64,000 nucleotides of DNA. Source: Micromonospora sediminicola. GTDB lineage: Bacteria; Actinomycetota; Actinomycetes; Mycobacteriales; Micromonosporaceae. The position numbers were made by a program, and so were the translations under genes. Numbering within the stretch: position 1 is the stretch's first letter; each line of letters opens with the position of its first letter. The notes beneath the pieces were generated by a model. It was not told the origin of the DNA. It saw only the letters and a list, made by a program, of their open reading frames with translations, and searched no databases. This document shows, one piece after another, positions 29,701 to 38,500 of this stretch. The stretch spans positions 2,742,501-2,806,500 of the forward strand of contig NZ_FLRH01000003.1 of assembly GCF_900089585.1 (NCBI RefSeq). Direction: 5' to 3'.

Positions 29701-29899
29701 GCTCGACGGCCGGCCTGATCTGGACTGCCCGGTCGTCGAGGTGACGCTCGGGGCGGCTCGCGGCAGGCTGCGGGCGGACCCCGACCGGATCGTGCGGCGA
29801 GACCTGCCGGGTGGTGAGGTGGACGTCGCGCGGCACCACCCCGACGAGATCCTCGGGACGGTGGACGGGTGGCACGAGAGAGTAGCCGCTACGGCATGA
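26777..29899 (+). CDS. NRPS, C-domain fragment-A-PCP-TE
   Basis: A 1040-residue protein with a GTG start preceded by GGAGGTGAG. Residues 1-205 resemble only the C-terminal half of a condensation domain (no HHxxxDG). An intact A domain follows: YFTSGSTGRPKG near 365, NAYGATE, and A10 NENGKTD near 698. Then comes PCP (FFDLGGTSLS near 755) and a thioesterase-like domain (about 810-1040). In the TE the nucleophile elbow reads LWGQGAGG near 885, so the catalytic Ser is a Gly. Specificity residues read by eye are D,I,W,Q,S,T,A,D,D. The two adjacent acidic residues near the end suit a guanidine side chain, fitting the arginine-derived building blocks encoded at 44-50 kb; this is an inference. The stop overlaps the next start as ATGA. 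Confidence 0.92.
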   Translation: MSHPDPATVGPAPRDEPPQRTTPLPPWVLPDAEPGRGSQRRHLPAAVREALAGMDRDGDRLTALVLAAWLAVLARCVGEPEVSSAVADRTGHLDRVSATVGGTSWTQLAGGLRRSRLAGPASAVLDLHGAAAADRAPLLVRLDSTGGELGVSYETACVSHSAADRVLGYLARALALALDDPEQRVDLGEMLSEGERRYQLDELCGPRVNNGPDGFVPAFRARAAAHPDRPALHHRAESLTYGELDRASDRVAARLSCLGVSPGQAVAVVSDRHLDWVVAMLGVLKAGAVYLPVRPDFPASRVEDQLSRAECGVALTDDSGAALLSAVAGLGWPGRVSTIAALRDGSEVAAPLPAPGLDQPAYVYFTSGSTGRPKGAVCAHDGMINHLWAKVDDHDLGPKDVVTQTASQCFDISLWQICAPLLVGGAAVVVDTDQQLDVAGFAALLARHRVTTVQIVPSYLEVLLAHLEAGAVRLPRLASVSVTGEALKADLVRRWFSVMPGLRLVNAYGATEVSDDTMHEVLDGPPDRDLSVVNVGRPLRNMRVYVVDDQRRLMPLGARGEIVFAGVCVGGGYINDPERTAEAFGEDPYFPGERLYRSGDLGRWLPEKRLEFLGRRDDQVKIRGLRVETGEIQAALLRVPGISAAAVVPVGEGNGARLVGFYVSEYELASIDLHDLLSARLPEYMVPAHHFRLAELPLNENGKTDNRRLRQLAEELAAGIHAFEPPRSGDEQRLATLWAEVLGLPAGRVGRHDDFFDLGGTSLSAVHLLMRLDHQLSLTDMLTHSVLRDQARLLEAAGDTAAALLLHELSPSAQGRPALVCLPDAGGNAINFQHLADLAGERVQVLAVELPGHDLARRQEDLLDLPGLAERLGRELAGRSGLYLWGQGAGGAAALATARALERAGTTVAGVILAWDETTPEGGRVVDALSDDEVVDRLRRRHAYVDVDRATPGRAAFVARAYRHDWAEALRLLDRLDGRPDLDCPVVEVTLGAARGRLRADPDRIVRRDLPGGEVDVARHHPDEILGTVDGWHERVAATA

Positions 29900-30819
29900 C
29901 CCCGATCCGGCAACTGGTGGGCCACCCCCGCCGCGGCACCAGCCGGGTGGGGGTGGGCACCGCCCACGGCACCTTCGGGGAACTGCTCCAGGGTGCCCTT
30001 CCGGGACCGGGCGAGGCGGACGGGGAGGGTCGCTTCCTGGTGACCCTGCCGGTGGCCCGCTGGTCCAGCGCCCGGTTCGAGCTGCAGGCGCCAGGGACGG
30101 GGCTGACGGTGAGCCCGAGCCACAAGACCAAGGCGACGGCCCTGGCCACCGCCCTCCTCACCGAGCTGGGACACCCGGTGGCCGGTTCGCTCGTGCTGAC
30201 CAGCACCATTCCCGAGGGCAAGGGGCTGGCGAGTTCCTCCGCCGACCTGGTGGCCACGGCGCGCGCCGTGACGGCGGTGCTCGAGCGGTCGGTTCCGGCC
30301 CGGCGGCTCGGCGCGATGCTCGCCGCCATCGAGCCGACCGACGGGGTGATGTACCCGGGAGTCGTGGCCTTCGACCACCGGCGCGGCGCCCACCTGCGGA
30401 CGCTGGGGCACCTGCCGGCACTCCAGGTGGTCGCGGTGGACCAGGGCGGCCAGGTGGACACCGTCGCCTTCAACCGTCGCTGCGCCGCGTACGGGGCGTC
30501 GGAGCGGCGGCACTACGAGCGGTTGCTGGGGGAGTTGGCCCGGGCGGTCGCCGCAGGTGACCTGGCTGCGGTGGGGGCGGTCAGCACCGAGAGCGCCGCC
30601 CTCAACCAGTCTCGGATGCCGAACCGCAACTTCGTCGCACTCCGGGACATCTGCCGGCTGGTCGGCGGGTTGGGGCTGGTGGCCTGCCACAGCGGCACCA
30701 TGATCGGCATTCTGCTGGATCCGCGACACAGCGGCTACCGGTCACAACTGTCGGAGGCGGTGCACCTGGCCGAGGGCCTGTCCGGTGCCATCCACCTCTA
30801 CCGGACCCTGGCGGCCTGA
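29896..30819 (+). CDS. GHMP-family kinase, L-threonine kinase (PduX)-like
   Basis: A 307-residue kinase. The GHMP ATP loop is PEGKGLASSSADL near residue 104, and the N-terminal GTAHGTFGELLQG and the ALNQSRMPNR region match the PduX type, which makes O-phospho-L-threonine. I place the start at the ATG at 29896, which overlaps the NRPS stop as ATGA; an upstream start at 29869 is less likely. In friulimicin (DabA-C) and pacidamycin clusters, as I recall, a threonine-kinase homologue works with a cysteine-synthase homologue and an argininosuccinate-lyase homologue to make 2,3-diaminobutyrate. Both partners are here (34447-35556 and 33014-34450), so this is the likely first step. Confidence 0.88.
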   Translation: MTPIRQLVGHPRRGTSRVGVGTAHGTFGELLQGALPGPGEADGEGRFLVTLPVARWSSARFELQAPGTGLTVSPSHKTKATALATALLTELGHPVAGSLVLTSTIPEGKGLASSSADLVATARAVTAVLERSVPARRLGAMLAAIEPTDGVMYPGVVAFDHRRGAHLRTLGHLPALQVVAVDQGGQVDTVAFNRRCAAYGASERRHYERLLGELARAVAAGDLAAVGAVSTESAALNQSRMPNRNFVALRDICRLVGGLGLVACHSGTMIGILLDPRHSGYRSQLSEAVHLAEGLSGAIHLYRTLAA

Positions 30820-30829
30820 GTCCGCGCAC

Positions 30830-31762
30830 TCAGCGAGGGACCGCCGGCGCCGCGTGCAGGACCGCCATCTCGCGGGAACCGGTGAACGGCTCCGAACTGT
30901 GCGCCGCGCGGATGTTGTCCAGCACCAGGACGTCCCCCGCCCGCCAGGTGACGTGGGCGCTGACCCGGTCGTACGCGGCGTTGACCGCCTCGACGTCGGC
31001 GGCGGTGAACGGTGATCCGTCCCCGAAGGAGGTCTCGAAGGGAAGACCGGCCCGGCCGAGAGCCGTGATCAGGTACGTCCGCACCGCGGGGTCCATCGTC
31101 CACTCGCTGCAGAAGGCGAGCAGGTTGGACCAGGCGAGGACGCCGTCCTGCCCGGTCCTGCGGAGCGCGGGACGGGTCCGCCGGGTGAGCAGGTGGTCCG
31201 GCCCCCAGCTGAGGTCGATGCCCTCGCCGGCCGCGTAGGCCTCCACCGCGGCGACGTCCATGTCCGGGAACGCCTCCTGCCAGGACATTCCGATCAGGCC
31301 CGCGGCGTAACGGCGTACCAGGATCCAGCCGTGCCGCGCGGCCCGCCGCACCAGCGCGTCCGGCAGCAGGGGCAGCACCGCCCGCCCGTCGGCCACCCCG
31401 GTGCGCCCACCCGTCGCCGGGGCCCGCAGGCAGCTGACCAGCAGATAGGGCGGCGGCTCGCGCTGCCAGCCCAGCTCGTGGTGCATGCACATCGGCGCGG
31501 TGGCCGGCCACGCGGGTTGGGACCACACGCCGTCGCCCAGGTCCCGCCGGGCGGCGAACGGCTCGGTCTGGTCCACCGCCCTCAGTCCGAGCCGGCCGGC
31601 CAGCGCGGCCAGCGCGGGAGCGCCGGCCACGCCCGCGTCGCGTACCAGCACCGCACCGGCCGGCTCGAGCAGCGCGGGAACCGGGTCGGGGCCGCCCGCG
31701 TGCGTCAGCACCTCGGCGAGCGACAACTCCGGCAGCGAGTTGACGCCGATCTGGTCGGTCAT
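30830..31762 (-). CDS. TauD/SyrP-like Fe(II)/2-oxoglutarate dioxygenase
   Basis: A 310-residue protein of the TauD/clavaminate-synthase superfamily. Metal ligands: His-x-Glu in MCMHHELGW near residue 93, and the distal His in LDNIRAAHSSEPFTGSREM near 285, with the Arg for 2-oxoglutarate just after. The HxE pair and the ELGW context resemble SyrP, which beta-hydroxylates aspartate on a carrier. It should hydroxylate an amino acid, free or carrier-bound. The ATG overlaps the stop of the ATP-grasp gene as ATGA. It is the last gene of the leftward operon and converges with the kinase gene over a 10-base gap. Confidence 0.88.
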   Translation of the reverse strand: MTDQIGVNSLPELSLAEVLTHAGGPDPVPALLEPAGAVLVRDAGVAGAPALAALAGRLGLRAVDQTEPFAARRDLGDGVWSQPAWPATAPMCMHHELGWQREPPPYLLVSCLRAPATGGRTGVADGRAVLPLLPDALVRRAARHGWILVRRYAAGLIGMSWQEAFPDMDVAAVEAYAAGEGIDLSWGPDHLLTRRTRPALRRTGQDGVLAWSNLLAFCSEWTMDPAVRTYLITALGRAGLPFETSFGDGSPFTAADVEAVNAAYDRVSAHVTWRAGDVLVLDNIRAAHSSEPFTGSREMAVLHAAPAVPR

Positions 31763-33021
31763 GGTCTTCCCCCTCCGCTGTCGGCCGACGGCCGACGGTC
31801 GCCGGCCGGGGCGACGTCGATCCGCAGTTCCCGCACCGCTCGCTCCGCCCGCTCGGCCGCCTCCCGCCGGGTCCGCCCGGTGGCGATCACATGACCCAGC
31901 CGGTCGAGGAACGTGCCCTGACGGACGATCGCCCGTCCGGGGCGGGCGGTGACCGCCGCCGTCACCACACCCGGCAACGCGAGCGCCGCCGCCGGGTCGG
32001 GCACCGCCGTGACCTCGCCGTCGTGGGCGGGCACCACGAACCTGATGCTGGCGTACGCCCGCCCCGGCGGGTGGCGAACTGTTCTCCTGCCCGCCGCCGT
32101 CGCGACCAGCTCGGCGACCAGGTCCTCGCCGGTGGCGGCGAGCAGCGCCTGTGGAATCATGCCCCCGGCCAGCCGGGGGTTCACCTCCACCACGAACGGC
32201 CGGCCGTCCACCAGGCGCAGCTCGACGTGGGCCGCGCCCCAGCGCAGTCCCAATGCGGCGAGCGCGGCGAGCGCGGCGTCGGCCAGCCGCGCGCCGGTGC
32301 GGGCGTCGACGTCGGCCGGAACGTCATGGCCCACCTCCAGGAACCCCCGGGACTGGTCGAGGTGCTTGGTCACCACCGCGCGCACCTCGCCGTCCAGCAC
32401 CTCGACCGAGAACTCCGGACCGGCCAGGTACGACTCGACGAGGACGCTGGCCTGCAGCGGACGACCCCGCTCGTCGGCCGTGGTGGCGAGCAACGTCGCC
32501 GTGTGCGCGGCCACCTGCTCGCTGCTGTCACAGCGGCGGACACCGATGGAACCCGACCGGCTGATCGGCTTGACCACGACCGGGAGCCCCAGCCGCTCGG
32601 CGCCCGCCACCGCCTCTGCCGGGGAGGTGGCCGACCGGAAGTCGGGGGAGGGGACGCCGCAGGCGGCGAAGCGTTGCCGTTGGACGGCCTTGCTCCGCGC
32701 GGCGGCGAGCAGCGCCGGGTCTTCGCCGGGCAGGTCCAGGGCGCGGGCGGCGCCGGCCGCGGTGGCGACGTACAGCTCCGAGCTGGTGGTCACGCCCACG
32801 ACGCGGTGCGTCCGGGCCAGAGACCGGCACGCGGCGACCACAGCCGGGAGCGATCCGGTCTCGCAGTCGTGGCCGACGACGTCCAGCTCCGCCAGGTAGG
32901 GGTAGCGGCTGGCGTCGGCGGTGAGCAGGTGCGGAACCAGGCCCAGGTCGCGGGCGCGTTCGGCGAAGATCCGGCCGGTGCCGGTGGTGTTGCTCTCCAC
33001 GAAGACCATCGCCTCACGCAT
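31759..33021 (-). CDS. ATP-grasp ligase
   Basis: A 420-residue ATP-grasp enzyme. Seen: LPVVVKPISRSGSIGV (ATP-binding lysine), QASVLVESYLAGPEFSVEV, and VEVNPRLAGGMIP (metal-binding Glu and Asn). The family joins a carboxylate to an amine through an acyl-phosphate. The start at 33021 has GAGG nine bases upstream; an internal ATG at 33009 is the alternative. Its start overlaps the end of the lyase gene by 8 bases, and its stop overlaps the dioxygenase start. It lies inside a 2,3-diaminobutyrate operon, so it may amidate or dipeptidate that residue or an arginine-derived one. I know of no defined counterpart in the friulimicin or pacidamycin sets, so its exact role is open. Confidence 0.88.
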   Translation of the reverse strand: MREAMVFVESNTTGTGRIFAERARDLGLVPHLLTADASRYPYLAELDVVGHDCETGSLPAVVAACRSLARTHRVVGVTTSSELYVATAAGAARALDLPGEDPALLAAARSKAVQRQRFAACGVPSPDFRSATSPAEAVAGAERLGLPVVVKPISRSGSIGVRRCDSSEQVAAHTATLLATTADERGRPLQASVLVESYLAGPEFSVEVLDGEVRAVVTKHLDQSRGFLEVGHDVPADVDARTGARLADAALAALAALGLRWGAAHVELRLVDGRPFVVEVNPRLAGGMIPQALLAATGEDLVAELVATAAGRRTVRHPPGRAYASIRFVVPAHDGEVTAVPDPAAALALPGVVTAAVTARPGRAIVRQGTFLDRLGHVIATGRTRREAAERAERAVRELRIDVAPAGDRRPSADSGGGRP

Positions 33022-34450
33022 CGCACACCGCCTCGGTGGCCCGCCGGAGCTCGTCCAGCGCGTGCCGCTCGGCGGTCCGCAGCGCGTCCAGGTCCCGGCG
33101 CAGGCCGTGCCGTAACCGCCACGCGGCGGCCAGGGACTGCCGCCGGCTCCCCGGTCCGCCCCCGTACCGGGCGCGGTCGGCGGCGACGCCCAGGTCGATC
33201 TTGTCGAACTCGGCCGGGGGCCACTCACCGTCGCCGTCGACAGCGCGCAGAACCGCCGCGCCGATGCGTTCGTGGGCCTCGCGGAACGGCACCCCCCGGC
33301 GAACCAGGTCGTTGGCCAGGGCGGTGGCGTCGACGAAGCCACGTGCGGCGGCGGCGCCGGCCACCTCCGGCCGGGGCCGCGCGCCGGCCACCACGAGCGC
33401 CGCCAGGGCCAGCACGTCCCGGCTGGTGCGCAGGGCTGGGTCCACCGGTGCCATCGCCTCGGTGCCCACCTCGATCGAGTTCGTGAAGGGGGCGGCCTTC
33501 GTCGCCGTGATCGCGGCCACCCAGGCTCCCACCACCCGGCTGGGGCGTGCCTTCAGATACTCCAGCAGGAAGGCGTTGCGCTTCTGCGGCATGGCGGACG
33601 AGCTGCCGACCAGCCAGTCGGGAAAGTCGACGTACGCCAGGTCGGCGCTGCTCCAGAGCTGGAGGTCGGTGCCGAGGCGGGACACCGTCACGACGAGGCC
33701 GGCGGCGACTCCGACGGCGTCCAGAGCGGTGTCCCGCGAGGCGATGGCGTCGACCGCGTGCACCGGACCGTAGTCGAAGCCGAGGAGCGTCGCCGTCCGG
33801 GTGGTGTCCAGCTCCAGGTCGGTGCCGGCCACCGCGTGGGCGCCCAACGGGCACCGCCGGATGGACCGGACCGTGTGCACCACCCGGTCCAGCTCGCGGT
33901 GCAGGGCCAACGCCACCCCGGTCAGGTAGTAGCCGTAGGTGATCGGCATCGCGGGCTGGTAGTGCGTGTGGATCGGCATCACCGCGTCGAGGTGCCGTTC
34001 GGCGGCGCGGAGCAACGCGGTGAGCAACCGGCACCCCTCGGCGGCCAGGTCGAGACCGGATCGCCGCAGGGTGAGCAGGGTGGTCGTCGCGTTCAGATCG
34101 TTGCGGGAGCGGCCGGTGTGCAGCAGGCCGCCGATCTCGGGGCCGCACCGCTCGGTGACGGCCTGCTCGTACGCGAGGTACAGCCCCCGGGGCCGGGGCC
34201 GGGCCAGCACCGGCGCGAAGTCGTCCGCCTCGATCTCGGCCACCGTGCGTAGCAGCCGGGCCGCGCGGCGACGCGGGATGATCCGCTGCTCGGCCAGCAT
34301 CACCAGGTGAGCTCTGTCGACCCGGCCGATCAGTCGCAGCGCGTCCCGGTCGGCGGCGTCGTCGGGCCGGCCGTAGTACAGCCGCTGCGCCTTGCGGGAG
34401 AGAGCGGCCCTGATCCGTCCGGTGTCGACGGAGACGTGCTGCGGTGTCAT
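33014..34450 (-). CDS. Argininosuccinate-lyase-like enzyme (fumarase/aspartase superfamily)
   Basis: A 478-residue protein with the superfamily signature GSSAMPQKRN near residue 281, TGRSRNDLNATTT near 100, and HTHYQPAMPITYGYYL. Argininosuccinate lyases split fumarate from an amine-bound succinyl group. Beside a cysteine-synthase-like enzyme and a threonine-kinase-like enzyme, it fits the last step of 2,3-diaminobutyrate formation: release of fumarate from an aspartate-diaminobutyrate adduct. Pac17 (pacidamycin) and DabB-type proteins are, as I recall, of this kind. The ATG at 34450 overlaps the upstream stop as ATGA; a longer frame reading to 34957 is ruled out because it crosses the cysteine-synthase-like gene. 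A second housekeeping argH is possible but unlikely in this operon. Confidence 0.87.
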   Translation of the reverse strand: MTPQHVSVDTGRIRAALSRKAQRLYYGRPDDAADRDALRLIGRVDRAHLVMLAEQRIIPRRRAARLLRTVAEIEADDFAPVLARPRPRGLYLAYEQAVTERCGPEIGGLLHTGRSRNDLNATTTLLTLRRSGLDLAAEGCRLLTALLRAAERHLDAVMPIHTHYQPAMPITYGYYLTGVALALHRELDRVVHTVRSIRRCPLGAHAVAGTDLELDTTRTATLLGFDYGPVHAVDAIASRDTALDAVGVAAGLVVTVSRLGTDLQLWSSADLAYVDFPDWLVGSSSAMPQKRNAFLLEYLKARPSRVVGAWVAAITATKAAPFTNSIEVGTEAMAPVDPALRTSRDVLALAALVVAGARPRPEVAGAAAARGFVDATALANDLVRRGVPFREAHERIGAAVLRAVDGDGEWPPAEFDKIDLGVAADRARYGGGPGSRRQSLAAAWRLRHGLRRDLDALRTAERHALDELRRATEAVCDA

Positions 34451-35556
34451 CCCCGCACCTGCTCGTCGCGCAGGTCGGCCAGAGGGCGTCGGCCCCAGCG
34501 CAGCCACGTCCAGCCGGGGTCGGCTTCGGGCCGGCCGACCTCGCGCGGTTCGGGATCCCCGGACACCTGGCGGGCCGGCGCGGCGGCGAGCCAGCCGTCG
34601 TCGTAGACGGTGTCGAGATAGCGGTCGCCCTGGTCCGGCAGCATGACCACGGTGCGGGCCCGCGGGTTGCGGGCCGACCACCAGCGGGCGACCGCCATCG
34701 CCGCCCCGGACGTCGGGCCGTGGAACAGGGCGTGTCGACGGTGCAGGCGGCGGGTCTCCCGGTACGCGACGGCCGCCGGGCACCAGTGCACCTCGTCGAA
34801 GACCGTGTGGTCGAGGTTGCCCGGAAGCACGCTGTTGCCGAGCCCGCGCAGCTCCCGCGCCCGGTCGGGTTGACCGAACAGGACGCTGCCGGGGGTGTCC
34901 ACCGCGATCGCCACGGTCGGGCAGCCGCGGGCCCGTAGGCCGAGCGCCGTGCCGCACATCGAGCCGCCCGAGCCGACCGGTCCGATCAGCGCGTCGACAC
35001 CGCCGAGGCGGGCCACGAGATGGTCGGCGACCAGACCGTAGGAGTCCGGGTTCAGCGGGTTGTCGTACTGCCGGGGCCAGAACGTGTCGGGATCGGCATC
35101 GCGGACGGCGGCCAGCCGCGCCAGCCGTACCGTCTGGAACTCACCCAGCGCGGAGGGCGTGGCGCACATCTCCACGGTGGCCCCGAGATCCGCCACCCGG
35201 CGACACAGCCGCTGATCCATCGCCGGGTCGGTGACCAGCGTGAGCGGGCGTCCGATCAGTGCGGCCTTCATCGCCAGCGCGAGCCCGAAGGTGCCGCTCG
35301 TGGACTCCACGATCCGGGTGTCCGGACCGATCTCGCCAGTGGCGACGGCGGTGGTCAGGATGTGGTGCGCCGGCAGCATCTTCATCAACCGGAACGAGGC
35401 GCCCCACAGGTTGGGGCCTAGCGGCACCAGGTGCGGCGCGAGGTCGACGGTGACCGCGTCGACGGTAGGCCCGCCGTCGCGGGTGTACACCGCGTCGGCT
35501 CGATCCTCCGGCTGGGTGACAGGCGTACGCGCGGCCACGCTGACCCGTTCCACCAC
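34447..35556 (-). CDS. Cysteine-synthase-like PLP enzyme (beta-replacement, diaminobutyrate route)
   Basis: A 369-residue fold-type II PLP enzyme. Lys58 in FRLMKMLPAHHIL is the expected PLP lysine, replacing the usual SxKDR context. ESTSGTFGLALAMKA is the substrate loop and VGSGGSMCGTAL the phosphate loop. Relatives (SbnA, VioB, DabA-type, AMA synthase) replace a beta leaving group with an amino acid nitrogen. With O-phosphothreonine from the kinase and aspartate as nucleophile, the product would be cleaved by the neighbouring lyase to 2,3-diaminobutyrate. I see no SbnB-like dehydrogenase, which argues for the lyase route. The GTG start lies 7 bases after the NRPS stop. The aspartate donor is inferred from the lyase, not read from the sequence. 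Confidence 0.87.
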   Translation of the reverse strand: MVERVSVAARTPVTQPEDRADAVYTRDGGPTVDAVTVDLAPHLVPLGPNLWGASFRLMKMLPAHHILTTAVATGEIGPDTRIVESTSGTFGLALAMKAALIGRPLTLVTDPAMDQRLCRRVADLGATVEMCATPSALGEFQTVRLARLAAVRDADPDTFWPRQYDNPLNPDSYGLVADHLVARLGGVDALIGPVGSGGSMCGTALGLRARGCPTVAIAVDTPGSVLFGQPDRARELRGLGNSVLPGNLDHTVFDEVHWCPAAVAYRETRRLHRRHALFHGPTSGAAMAVARWWSARNPRARTVVMLPDQGDRYLDTVYDDGWLAAAPARQVSGDPEPREVGRPEADPGWTWLRWGRRPLADLRDEQVRG

Positions 35557-35563
35557 CCGCCCC

Positions 35564-38500
35564 CTACGCCCCGTCCAGCACGGCGACCTGCTCCACCGGC
35601 CGGGAGGGGTCGTCGGCCATCTCCCCGAGCAGGCGGAGGTAGCCGTCGGCGAGCCGGTCGATCGTCGCCCGGTCGAAGAGCCGGGTCGCGAACTCGAGGC
35701 GGCCGTCGATGCCGCCGTCCGCCTGTTCGGTCAGTTCGCACCGGAGGTCGACGTTGGTGCCGGGCGCGTCCGGCATCGGGAAGCCGGGCGGATCGGCGGC
35801 GATGCCGTGCACCGCGAACATCGTGTCGACCAGCGGATTGCGGCCCGGCGCGGGCATGGTCGCGACGACGTCGAGCACGGCGGCGACGATGTCCTCGAAG
35901 GGCAGCAGCGCGTGGCTGTGCGCGGCCACCGCGGCGTCGCGGACGCGGGTGAGCAGTCCGGCGAAGGTGGGGTGGTCGCCGACGTCGACCCGGATCACGG
36001 CGGTGTCCTCGAACATGCCCACCAGGTCGTTCAGCTCCGGCCTGTGCCGTCCGCCGACCGGAGTCCCCACCGTGAGATCGGTCCCCCGGCAGCGGCGGGC
36101 CAGCACCGCGTAGAACGCGGTCAGCAGGCATATCCGAGTGGTGGTGTCGTAGGTGAAGGCGACGTCCCGGAGCCGGCCGACGACCGCGGCCGGCACGGCG
36201 AACCGCACGGTGCCGCAGCGCCAGTCCCGGCTCGGCGTGCGCGGCCGGTCGGTGATCAGATCAGCCTGTTCAAGCCGGGCCAACGCGGTACGCCAGAAGT
36301 CCAGGTGCCGGCGCACCGCCGGGCTGGCGGCCATCTCCCGCTGCCACTCGGTGTAGTCCGTGTACCGCAGGGGCGGATCCGCCACGGCCCGCCCCCGGTA
36401 CGCCCAGCGCACCTGCTTCGCGATCAGCCCCCGGGACCGGTTGTCGGCCGCGATCTGGTGCAGGACGAGCAGCAGCAGCGTCGCGTCCTCGTCCGCGCAC
36501 CGCACCACCCGGAAACGGATCGGCAGCTCCTTCTCGAGATCGAACGGCCGGGAGAGCTCGGCCGAGAGCACCCGCTCCGGGTCGTCCTCCTCGACCTCCA
36601 GGGAGACCGGCTCGGCCTGCTGCACGTCGAGCGCCGGCTGCCCGGAGTCGTCGTACCGGTACCGCGTGCGCAGGATCTCGTGCCGGGCCAGCAGCCCGGT
36701 CACCGCGGCCTCCAGCGCGGCCAGGTCCAGGGGGCCGGGCAGGCGGACGACCAGCGGCCGGTTGTCGGCGGCGCTGTCTGGCACCCGCTGCTGGTGCAGC
36801 CACAACCGCCACTGTGCCGAGGACAGGCGGGAGGTGTGGCCGGACGGCAGAGCGACCAGCGGTGGCTCCGGCGTGTCGTCGCCGTCCAGGAGGACGGCGA
36901 GACCGTAGGCGGTCCGCGCCTCGAACAGGGCGTTGATCGGCACCTGCCGGTTGAGCCTTCCGTTCAACAGCAGGACGGCCTGGACGGCGCGCAGGGAATC
37001 GCCGCCGAGAGCGAAGAAGTCCTCGTAGAGGCCGATCTCAGGGCGCCCGAGCACGGCGGCCAGCACCTCGGTCACCTGCGACTCGGTCGGGCCGGCGCCG
37101 TCGGGCGCCGCCCCGTCGAGGCCGGCGGATCGAGGTGTCGGGTCCGTGGGTGCGCTGGTGGGGGGTGCGGGCAGCGCCGACCGGTCCAGCTTGCCGTTGG
37201 GCGTGGTGGGGAAGGCGTCCAGCACGACGAACTGCGTCGGGACCATGTAGGGAGGCAGCGACCGGGCCAGGTGCAGGTGGAGCCGCCGGGACTCCGGCGG
37301 GTCGGCCGGATCGGCCGGCCGGACGTAACCGACGAGCCGCGGGAACCCGCCGAGGTCGTCGATCGCCCGCACCGCCGCCTGAGCCACCCCCGGGTACCGG
37401 ACCAGCGCCGCCTCGATCTCACCCGGTTCGACGCGGAAGCCCCGGATCTTGAGCTGGTCGTCGCCGCGGCCGAGGATCTCGATCCGGCCGTCGGGGTGGT
37501 GGCGTGCGATGTCGCCGGTGCGGTAGAGCCGGCCACCGGCCGACCCGGCGAACGGATCAGCGACGAACCGCTCCGCGGTCAGGGCCGGCCGGCCGAGGTA
37601 ACCCGCGGCCAGGCCGGCACCGCCGATGTAGAGGTCGCCGGCGCCGCCCGGCGCCACCGGCGACAGTCGCTCGTCGAGCAGGTGCAGAGACGTCTCCCGG
37701 ACCGGATGGAACTCCGGCTCGACGCCGCGTTCGAAGCGGGTGACCGCCGACCAGATGGTCGTCTCGGTCGGGCCGTACAGGTCCCACAGTACGACCCCCT
37801 CGCCGAGGAGCCGCTCGGCCAGGTCGGGGGTGAGCCGCTCGCCACCGCACAGGACGGTGAACCCGGGTGGTGGCGACCAGCCGGCCTCCAGGAGCAGCCT
37901 CCAGGTGACCGGGGTCGCCTGAAGCGCCCGTGCGCCCGTCCGCGTGAGCAGGGCCGTCAGCTGGCGTGGATCCGCGACCTCGTCCTGCCGGGCCACCACC
38001 ACCCGTCCTCCGCTGGTCAACGGGAGGAACAGCTCCAGGGCCGCGATGTCGAAGGAGACCGTGGTCACGGCCGGCAGCACCACGTCGTCCGGCAGGCCCG
38101 GACGCGACCGCATCGAGTGGATGAAGTTGGCGAGCGCGCGGTGGGTGACCAGGACGCCCTTGGGCTGGCCCGTCGACCCCGACGTGTAGATGGCATAGGC
38201 GGCCGAGTCCGGGTCCAGCGGGGCGAGCGGCGGCGGGTCCGTCGGGACGACCACGTCGTCGAGGTGGACCGACACGGCGGCGTGCAGGCCGGGAGTGCTC
38301 GCCGGATCGGCGGTCACCAGGAACCGCACCCCGGCGTCGCGCAGGATGTGGTTGAGCCGGTCGGTCGGGTGCTCCGGGTCGAGCGGCACGTACGCCGCGC
38401 CGGCAAGCTGGACGCCGAGCAGCGCCGGCACCAGGTCGACCCCGCGCGGCACCGCCACTGCGACCGGCTCACCCTGCCCGACGCCCATCCGACGCAGGTG

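Noticed and set aside
33014..34450. Housekeeping argH
   Set aside because: Placement with translational coupling inside a diaminobutyrate-type operon makes a biosynthetic paralogue more likely than the arginine-pathway enzyme.
34451..34957. Extended start of the argininosuccinate-lyase-like gene
   Set aside because: It runs through the cysteine-synthase-like gene, and the protein similarity begins only at the ATG at 34450.
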